Assembly: GCA_949987565.1 (NCBI GenBank)
Contig: OX465110.1
Span: forward strand, 19,745,273 to 19,809,272
DNA: 64,000 nucleotides
Source of the DNA: Luidia sarsii
Taxonomy: Eukaryota; Echinodermata; Asteroidea; Paxillosida; Luidiidae
Reading direction: 5' to 3'
Shown: positions 1-10,000 of the stretch, one piece after another
Position numbering within the stretch: position 1 is the first letter of the stretch
Layout of the letters: each line of letters starts with the position of its first letter
The notes under the pieces: model-generated
Seen by the model: only the letters and a program-made list of their open reading frames with translations
Told to the model about the DNA's origin: nothing
Database searches by the model: none
Position numbers and translations under genes: made by a program

Positions 1-105
1 TGCCGGTAGGATTTACCCACTGAATGTAACCCACGGTCTCGGAAAAAAAAAAAAATAATGTCCAGTGCGAACACAGGCTTATGATTGATTTTTTTTGCTC
101 TCAAG

Positions 106-3100
106 GAGTCCGGCTCCCTTCACATCTCCGACCAGTCTCCCACGCCGCAGTCAACGCCTGCAGATGCGGAGGGGCCTGCGGCCGAAGAGAGCCCCAGGAC
201 GGGCACTGAGCTGCTGAAGAAGCTGCGACTACCGCCGCAAACGCCGGAGACAGAGACCGAGGGAGGAGGCGGGGACTCGGCCAAGAAGAAGAGGCGGTTT
301 GTCAGGTGCGCCCGTCGAGGAAATAAACGTCAAGTTGAAGAGCCGGTAACTCAACATTTCGTGTATTGTGCACGGGCAGAGTACACACTACTCAAAACGT
401 TGAGTTACCTGCTCTTTTCAGAGCCACGCTCCTTCTCGAAAGAGAAGCGCTACATGGTGTCACCGCAAACCTTCCACTTAGTGTTTTCACCATGCAAACC
501 TTCAAGTCTTATCTGAGTGGAGTTTAAACGCTGTCCATTGCAGGGGCGGCTTGGCGGAAAGTCTACAGCGCGTCCTCAACAGGGAAAAGTCGGCCGTGTC
601 CTTTTGGGCCCATCGGAGTTCAGAGACGCCGACAGAATCACGTAAGAGAAGCGGAGGGGGGGGGGGAGGGGGGGGGGGGCAGTCTCGAAAAGCTTGTGGC
701 TGTCATTGTACAGACTGCCTGAAATAAGTGTCCCAAAGTTAGAGGGACTGACGTTCTGAGGCAGAACAACAGTTTTTCAATCTGGTAGGAACGTTTCTCA
801 ATGACACGAATTACCTTTTTTTCCTGCCTTTCTACAACTACGTTGAGAGATAGGTGTTTTAGTCTAATAGATAGAACAAAAAAACTTACTAATGATAGCG
901 CATACAAGTCTAAAAGGATCACTGTGTAGGAATAATGCATGAGCTTTTCTCGCAACAGCTACTTCCCCAGATGCGTCTGAGGATGAAATTGTTGCTAGGA
1001 AAGCGTATACATTTCTCCCGCACAAGTTTGTCATCAATCTGCCTCACTGGTTGTTCTTGAAATGAAATGCATGAAGTAGTAGATGCATGTGGAGTCATCA
1101 AGTATCTAAACGTTGGTCCTTCCAAAAATTCCAAAACCGGGCTTAGACTCAGGCTCCGGCTTTGTCTCCAAAGGCATGAAAACGGAAGGCCTGGGGCATC
1201 GTTTTTGAATGTTACACTGCATTTTGAAGAAAAAAAATCCAAAGCTTCAACTTCATCATAGAACCCCAGCCTGTGTTTTTTATTTTATTTTATCACAAAT
1301 AAACGTATAAACAAGCACGGCACTTCCTGTCAGTCAGAGCACGATCAGTGCATTATGGGATAAAAAAAAAAAAAGTGTTCCCACACAAATTGTTTCGCAG
1401 ATAAACGTGATTATTTGTAAAAAGAGTCCGAATTGCAATTCAAATCGCACTAAAAATCGCGTTTATTGTGTCCGCACACCCCCCAAAAAAGTTGAGTTTT
1501 GGATCGCGATTCAAATCGTGATCAAAATAATCCGATTTATTTGGGAACAGTGGAAACGGCCCTACTGTACTGTGCCTCACGATGGCTCATCTTGCCCGTG
1601 TCCGTTGGTCAATGCATGTGGTTGCTCGTCCCCAGAGGCGCTGCTGCTGGATCTACGGGTCCTCTCGGCCGAAGACGCCCGGGGACTGCTGGTGACCCGC
1701 TGCCAGACCCGCCCTTTGACCCCGCAGGCCAGCCCGGAGGTGTTTGTCCTCTTCACGCGAGCTGACTGGCGGCACCTCAACCTCGGCGTCGGGTCGAGGG
1801 TCCGAGTTCACCCGCCTTGGTACGGAATCATTTTTAAACGAGAAATATATGTCTGTTGTGAAACACTCAAACAGAGCATAGAACTTTTCCGCTTCTGTTT
1901 TTAACAAGTCATAGAATAGCCCCATTCCTACTACAAAACGCATGTACATATTTTGTGCACGAAGCTTATGGGACTTGAGTGTGGTATTCAAAAATTCATA
2001 ATAGATTTATAATAGACTTTAGATTTGGAATGTCTAGCACGATAGCTAACTACATACCAAATTTTGAGATGATCGGCCAATGCCTTATATGTGTTTCAAA
2101 ATCACTCGTTTTGATGACGTCATGATTGCGTAATGTCATTTTGGCCCCGGAAGGTGTTTCTAAACCATGTGAAAATCTGAAAAGTCCATGACCTCATAAA
2201 TATTCATGAGATGACGTCACGGTCATTTGATGGCAATTTTTGGATACACCTTTTCCCAACTTAGATACAGTGCAAAGTTGAAACCAAACTAACTTGTACT
2301 TTTGCTTTTAATGGATTTTGAAATTTGCCCCTTTAAAGCAATGTCACGTGACACGTGATGACGTCATGATAATATCCAGGTGTTTAGGATCAATTTCAGC
2401 ATGGGCTTTATGCATTTGCCACGTTTGGGAAAAATCCTTGTCTGTTCAATGACCAAAGTCGTGCCTACAAAACCCCTGTGCATTGTCTATGGGCTTTGGG
2501 GGAGAAGAGAAGAAGAAAAAAAAAATCAGAACAAAAGATATAGCTTTTCCGCTTCCCTGGAAGCGGCGGAAAAGCTAAAAAATTCAGAATGAGTTGAGAT
2601 TTTGAGCTACTTATGGTGGAGGTAGCGAGTCAAGAGTGGTGTGCGGTGACACCTTATAAGAACATCTCTTTCGCGAGTGTGTGCAGGGATGTAAGACTTC
2701 CGGGAAATTTCCGGATTTCCGGAAACAAATATTTTTAATGTCAAACAGGTATCTCAAACTTCTTATTTTGTTTCTGTTAAAACCCTAAAAACTGAAGGGT
2801 GCCTGCACCCCTGCCTTGAATCTCTCAGTCGCATTAGTGCTCAGTCGCAGTCGCACAATTTATTGGCCTTCAGTGATTTTCGGGAAATGACTTTGTCGGT
2901 CACTTACATTCCTGTGTGTGGTTCTGAGGAGCGGATGGACAGTTAGACTCTGTCTGTCATCAGGAGACTGTGGAAGTTCCAGGGGTCAGGCCTTTTTCAT
3001 AAAGAAGTCACTACAAATCACCATTGACATTCCGCCTTTGAGAAAGGCCCTGCAAGGATAACAATGACAGCCGTTTTCAGATTTTGAAAATTTTGGCCAG

Positions 3101-4003
3101 TTAATAAGTAGTATATCACTTAAAGTTTTCTTTATTTTTTATTTTTTTTTCAAATATTGGCAAAGAACACTGACTGGACCAGGACTTGAACCCGAGACCT
3201 CTGGATTAATGTACCAGTGCTCTTCTGTCAGAGCTATCCGGCCCTTAGATGGTGGCTTTCCCTAATAGTCAACTAGTCTTTGCCGGGATGAGGGCGCCAG
3301 TCAATTCAACCATTACTGCCATATATCTCTAGGGATCACACTCCCACTTTCATTCAGATGCAAACAACCAATTGTTGTAAACCTGGCTACCGCAGCAGAA
3401 AAACTGACTGGGAAATTGTTTCTCTCTTTTTTGTGCAGGCAGAAAATGACACTGCCCAGCCACAAAGAGCCGGTGATTCTGTGCACATATTTCTGTCATG
3501 CACTCACGGATACGGAGGATGAAATGCCAGCAGATCTCGCCAACCAGTCATCACTGCCAGCCGCGGCTGAGCGTTCTCTCTCAGAATCGGTATACAAGTG
3601 AAAACCTCACCTGTGTTCTACTCTTAACCACTTAACGCCGGGACCTCCGAATCCGGAGCTCCATTGGCTTTACTATGCGACGGGGCCCTCAGAATCCGGG
3701 CACCACTATTGTCCACATTCTAAACAAAGACTCTTTTCAGCTTAGAACAAAGCAATACGAATCAGTACAAAGACCCTTTTTGACACAAGTTGCCACATGA
3801 ATTGCAAGATTAGCAGCAGTAATTGTGCAATTGTGGGACTTTTACTGTGGAGGATCGAGGGATACCGCGCTGCAGCTGAAAGCACGCGGGGGGCATTGTC
3901 TTTGCATGCCGTGATCAGTACGCTCGGTTGTGGCCGACCAACTCGAAGATTTGACTGCCTGGAGTGGAGGTTGGAGTCTGCGGTCAGGGATTGACAGCGC
4001 CGT

Positions 4004-4034
<31 letters not shown>

Positions 4035-7000
4035 AGTCCGTTACGGTCTATTGACGACACATAATGGGCCCTTTTTCGAACGGATAATCTCTTGACAAAA
4101 GCCACAACGACGTCCGAATTGTGCCAGGTTTTACTCTCTTTTACCCATAGTATACACTTCACAGAGATGAATTGTTCCGATTGTTTTAGCGAGATTTGAA
4201 AATGATGCATTGTTCAAAACACCCCGTATGGCGGTCATCGGCGCTGAAAAAAAAACCCGGCACGAAGTGGTTAAGGCAGTTATTTCAAAAGTCCCTCAGT
4301 AGCGGTCTTTACTGCCTTATTTTGGTGCAAAGAATCAACATGCTCTCTTAGAGTCGGGATACAATTGAAAATCACACCTGTGTTCTGAGGCAGTTATTTC
4401 AGAAGTCCCTTGGTAGTAGTCAATGCTGCATTGTTTTTGGTGTGCATTCTTCTTGACGCAAACATCACGTTATATCTATGATGCAACGCCGTACCTGCCA
4501 CTAGACAATTATTCGAATCCACCACACAACCTTGACCAGCTCAGTGGTCAAGTGGTTAAGATATCTGCACTAAGAAGTGGGAGTCGCGGGTTCGAATCCC
4601 GCCCGAGCTGCCTGAAATTCTTTCCTCGGGCATCGGGCAAAGCACTGGGCACTCAGTGCTTATCACGTTGAGCAGAGCAAACCCTCATTGAATAACATCC
4701 TCCTTCAAACATCAAGTCCAGCTTAACGGGACACATGCCAATACCACCCAAGCTTGCATCATCTAAATCTCTTAGATCTTCACTGTGCTGAGCAGTTTTT
4801 TGATGTGTCCATTTTTCATCTTTTCAGCCACACACCCTCAAACCCACTCAGCTATTCGGACCGTCGACTGGTCCCCTGCCAGCAGAACCAGTGGGCTCCA
4901 CACTGCAGTCAGTGCAGCCGCATCCTACGGAGGCCCCTCGGGCCCATGTGTCCGACTCCTTCCTGGACAGCATCGCCCATAGCGGGGCTTACTCCGCGGC
5001 CGGCATGTGCGTCAGAGCTGTCGTCAGCAGGGTGTACTTCAGGGGCCACCGTACCAACACACCGCCAGCCAGGTTTGTGAGATAAAGGGAGTTTTTTGGG
5101 GGGCCAATGTGATCTGAAGTTTGATCGGATCTTGATGAAAATTGTCTCTTTGAATACAATTCCTGTCAGTACTGCGGTCGATTTTAACAAATCCTTCGTA
5201 ACTTACGGTCAATCAAAAGACGACTCAGCAATGCACATAAACCGTACGGCCTATGCAAACCTACGATGGCTTATCCGTCTTAAGCTGGGTTTCAATGCAT
5301 CGTAAAGCTTTGTGAATTCTACCCGTGGCTGTTCATCTGCAAGAACTAGTGCCATCTATCGCAAGAAAAAGTGCTGTCAATCAACCCCTGTCCAAATAAA
5401 GGCCCCTCATCCCTTCGTGACAGGAAGCGGCCGGGAGCTGGCAAGGGCCTCGAGGGGGAGACTAGCCACCGTAGCCTTGAGGGGGAGACTAGTCAGTGGA
5501 CTCTGCTACTGCAGGACAGGCAGGGGGTCTTCTGCGAGCTGCAGGCGACGCTGGACGGCGGCGGGCAGCGGGAGAGGGAGTGGAGGCGGATTCTCAGCCA
5601 GTCCGAAGGCAAGACCAGAGTCTTTGCTGGCCTGCGGGTCCTACGACGAGTCAACAGAACAAGGTGAGACCCCCCCCCCCTCCCCAGCAGGATTTAACTA
5701 GAAACTAGACCTTAAAATTGAGTGGGCCTGACGTTTTGATCCTAGCAGGACCTTTCTCAAAGGCAGAGTGACAAGGACAACACAGATACATGTACACGAA
5801 GGAAGGGGGGAGAGTGAATAGGACACGGATGAGAAACAGAGGACAAAGAGTGAAGCTGGTAGGGAGAGATCAAAGGGAAGGGCAAGGAGTGGGGTAGGGA
5901 TTAGTGAGAAGAGAAACTAGACCATGAGAAAACCGACTGGGAACTTTTGAACAATTTGAAAAATTGGCAAAGAAAACTTTGACTGGACCGGGACTTGAAC
6001 CCGAGACCTCTGGACTAACGTACCAGTGCTCATCCATCTGAGCTATCCACCCCTCAGATGGTGGCCTTCCCTAATAGTCAACTAGTCTTTGCCAGGGTGG
6101 GGGGCGCCAGTCAGAAGCAATTCAATCATTAACTTCCGTATATCTCCTGAGATCACATCCTCGCTTTCATTCAGATGCAAACAACTAATTGTTGTAAACC
6201 TGGCTACGGCAGCTCTGGGATCGCACAAAGTGGATGCAGCTTGTTCAATTACCAAGTCAAACAAACCAAGGAAAAACTGACTGGGAACTTTTGAACAATT
6301 TGGCAAAGAAAACTTGGACTGGACCGGGACTTAATTTTGCCTCCAGCAAAGCCAGACCCAAATGTCATGATTTCACAGGATCATCTATCCGTGGTTGAGT
6401 TATGGTGCCTCGGTTAGGTTCGTGCGAAATCCACCCCTTCACTAACAAGCTGGAGTCACAGGTTTAAATCCCATTTATAGTTTGGTGACCTAAACATTAA
6501 AAATGCAACCACGCCTCGCCCATTCCTGTCTCAATTTTGGCAATCCCCCCCTCTTGCCCCAGATTACCGGCGCTGTTTTCCCTGATTGATTCTCGGTGGT
6601 TGCCGGGTGACGCCACCGCCAGCCAATCAGATGCTGAGTCCCAGGTACACGCCAGGTTTTGAAAAAATGTTGAGGACTCGTGGTTCAAGTATCATGTAGG
6701 TATATTAAAAAAGCTCAAATGAAAATAATAATGAAAATAATAGTGGTCAAAGAATACCATCCATAGTTTCGTACGTTGTCTGATCCAACATATGCATGAA
6801 ATAGCACACCTGTGAAAATTTCAGCTCAATCCACCAACCGAGGCTCGAGAAAATTGTGAAAACCGCTTCATTTGTTTCGCGAAAATGCAGCATTCAACGT
6901 ATTGTTCCGAAAAATCTTTTAGATCTCGTGGTGAGACCTTTCTTTTACTCTTTTCTCCAGAAATAGGCAGAAATATTTTAGTGCGAGGTTTCTACCATAA

Positions 7001-10000
7001 CCATTCTTAAACTGTAAATCTGTGAACATTTGTTTTTCGATCTTACCAATGTTGTGTCCCCTGCCACTTTGAAGTGGCCTGGTTGCTATTTTAGTAAATG
7101 AGGAGTGGAATACTTTAAGTCAAAAGCAATAATGACATCACATTGAAGAGTGGTTTGTAATCCTGTCTACACTAGGAAGACTGCCCTGGTCATATGAGAT
7201 TGTGAACCCTGGGTTGTTGTTTCTTTTTCTGGGGGGGGGGGGTGGTTGATACCAGGATTCAAGATCACAGGGGCTGCTGTCACCGCAGAATTTCTGCTAC
7301 ATCTTGGGAGTCCAGACAGCCGGGGATGCCATCAGGGAGGATGTGCCAGACGGCGTGAGAATTCCCCACAGAGACTCCGTCAGACACACCCTGAGAGACG
7401 TCCAGCGGGTGAGACCGAGGCAGAGTCTCCGCAAAATACTCCTGGGCTTTTGAGTTACTCTGCTCCCGTTGACATTAGTGTAACACACAGAGGTTTAGGG
7501 CGGCAACCCAGGGCCACTAAATTTTCATGATTCACAGGGTCACCTACATGTATCATTACTTGAGTTGTAGGTGCCTTAGTTAGGCTTTGCAAAATCCACC
7601 CCTGCACTAAGAAGATGGAGTCACAGCCTCGCAGGTTTGAATCCCACTTTTTTTTTCTTTTTTTTTTAATGTCGCCCAACACAAGGCCCCAAAAGGCCAC
7701 TCAAGGTGAGGGCTAAACGAAAGTATCAAGGAAAAGAATCAGGAGCAAGATAGATCAGGAGGAAGAAAGACGAGTGTTCATGTTTCGTTCGAATTCAGAC
7801 AAGGTATAAGAAAGGATAGAGGTGATTTAAGTCACGCGATGTCGTGTTGCTGGTAGCGACGTTTTGTTTGCTGGAACTGCAACCAGGCAACTGAAGATTC
7901 GATGCTGCAGTGTCCGCTTATATCCTGTGTGCAAGCTTCTGTGCGCCGGTGTGCGGACGTCGTAGTGGTGACCCTGTGGTTCCGCCCGTGGAGGGGTGAT
8001 GGTCGTGGCACCAGATGGCGGGAAGTCAATGGGATGTCAATGCCGCCATCAGTTATAAGAAAAGGGGAGAAACGTAGGTAGAGAATTCCATAGAGCAGCA
8101 GTTCCATAGTACCTTAATAGTTTCTTGGTCGTTCCTCCAAGATGCCTGATAGTGCCTTAATAGTTTCTTGGTCGTTCCTCCAAGATGCCTGATAGTACCT
8201 TAATAGTTTCTTGGTCGTTCCTCCAAGATGCCTGATAGTACCTTAATAGTTTCTTGGTTGTTCCTCCAAGATGCCTGATAGTACTAATAGTTTCTTGGTC
8301 GTTCCACCAAGATGCCTTATAATAGTTTCTTGGTCGTTCCTCCAAGATGCCTGATAGTACCTTAATAGTTTCTTGGTCGTTCCACCAAGATGCCTGATAG
8401 TACCTTAATAGTTTTTTTTGTGTCGTTCCTCCAAGATGCCTGATAGTACCTTAATAGTTTCTTGGTCGTTCCTCCAAGATGCCTGATAGTACCTTAATAG
8501 TTTCTTGGTCGTTCCTCCAAGATGCCTGATAGTACCTTAATAGTTTCTTGGTCGTTCCTCCAAGATGCCTGATAGTACCTTAATAGTTTCTTGGTCGTTC
8601 CTCCAAGATGCCTGATAGTACCTTAATAGTTTCTTGGTCGTTCCTCCAAGATGCCTGATAGTACCTTAATAGTTTCTTGGTCGTTCCTCCAAGATGCCTG
8701 ATAGTACCTTATTAGTTTCTTGGTCGTTCCTCCAAGATGCCTGATAGTACCTTAATAGTTTCTTGGTGGTTCCTCCAAGATGCCTGAAGCGATCAGCCAG
8801 CGGCTGAGTCTGTGCGCCAAGGTCGTCCACTCTCACCCAGAGACGCAGCACGCACCTCGTCAGCCTGCGGGGGAGGGCGACGCTCCGGTCTGGCACCTCT
8901 TCCTCACCGACGACTCCCTCGGTGCAGAGGGGGGCGGAGAGGTGTCCGGGCCCCAGACGGTGGCGGGGGGAGAGGGCCGTCGCGCCGCTGGTTCGACGAG
9001 TGGTCGTCGTAGCGCCGCGAGGATGGTCCACGTGTGCGTGAGGCCGTCCTGTCGTCTCAGCGGCAGCCTCCAGGGATCTCTTGCCAGGCCGGGGTGCCTC
9101 CTCCTTCTCCAGGATCTTTGCTTGGACCAAGGTGAGTGATACTGAGAGGTATCCATACGTAGCCCCCCCCCCATGAGTTTTGAGTTGACTCAAAAGTCCA
9201 GCCCCAACTTGAAAGCAATACACAGGGATGTAAGTGACTAACAAAGTCATATCCTGAAAATCACTGAAGGCCAATAAATATTGAAGGTGATATACAAAAA
9301 TGTTGCAAACTGCTTACTGACTAAAATTACCAGGATGCAAATCTTAAAATATAGTTGTAGGCAATAATTAATAAATATTGTGTAAAATGTATCTATTCAT
9401 TTCTATTTGATGAGGGTTTGCCCTACCTGAAGTTCAGTTAAGTGCTTAAATATCTGTCCTGGTGTCTAGTGCGGACTTCTTAATATCCACTACTCCACTA
9501 AACCACCGAGGCATTATATCTCTTCATATCGTTCCGGATTTTTCTGAACAGGTCACCTGTATGCAGATATGTACACATCACTGCATAGACTCAAAGGCAC
9601 CGACTGCAGCAATCTGCCAGATGAGGCCTTTGTGACCTCTGACCCAGAGAACGATGACATCATTGGCACGCTGTCGCGCACCCCCGTTCCACAGATCTCC
9701 GACATCTCTGCCGGGGCCGGTGAAAATTCCCTGGTCAGCGTCTCAGGTCGGTGTGAGCATTCATCTGAATAAAATTTTTAAAAAAATAGTTGATTATTTG
9801 GGAGGCCATCATCTAAGGGCTGGATAGCACAGATCGAAAAGCACTGGTACGTTAGTCTAGAGGTCTCAGGTTCAAGTCCCAGTCCAGTCAAAGTTTTCTT
9901 TGCCAATTTTTGCAAATAAAATAAAGAAGAATTTAGGTCAGTCTGATTTTGCCCTGCGTGTATCAATGGAAAAGGTTTTTTTTTGTTTTTCATACATTGT

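Noticed and set aside
4536..4613. Possible functional tRNA gene
   Set aside because: The acceptor and anticodon parts are imperfect, and the same head plus body recurs elsewhere, so it is a SINE-like copy.
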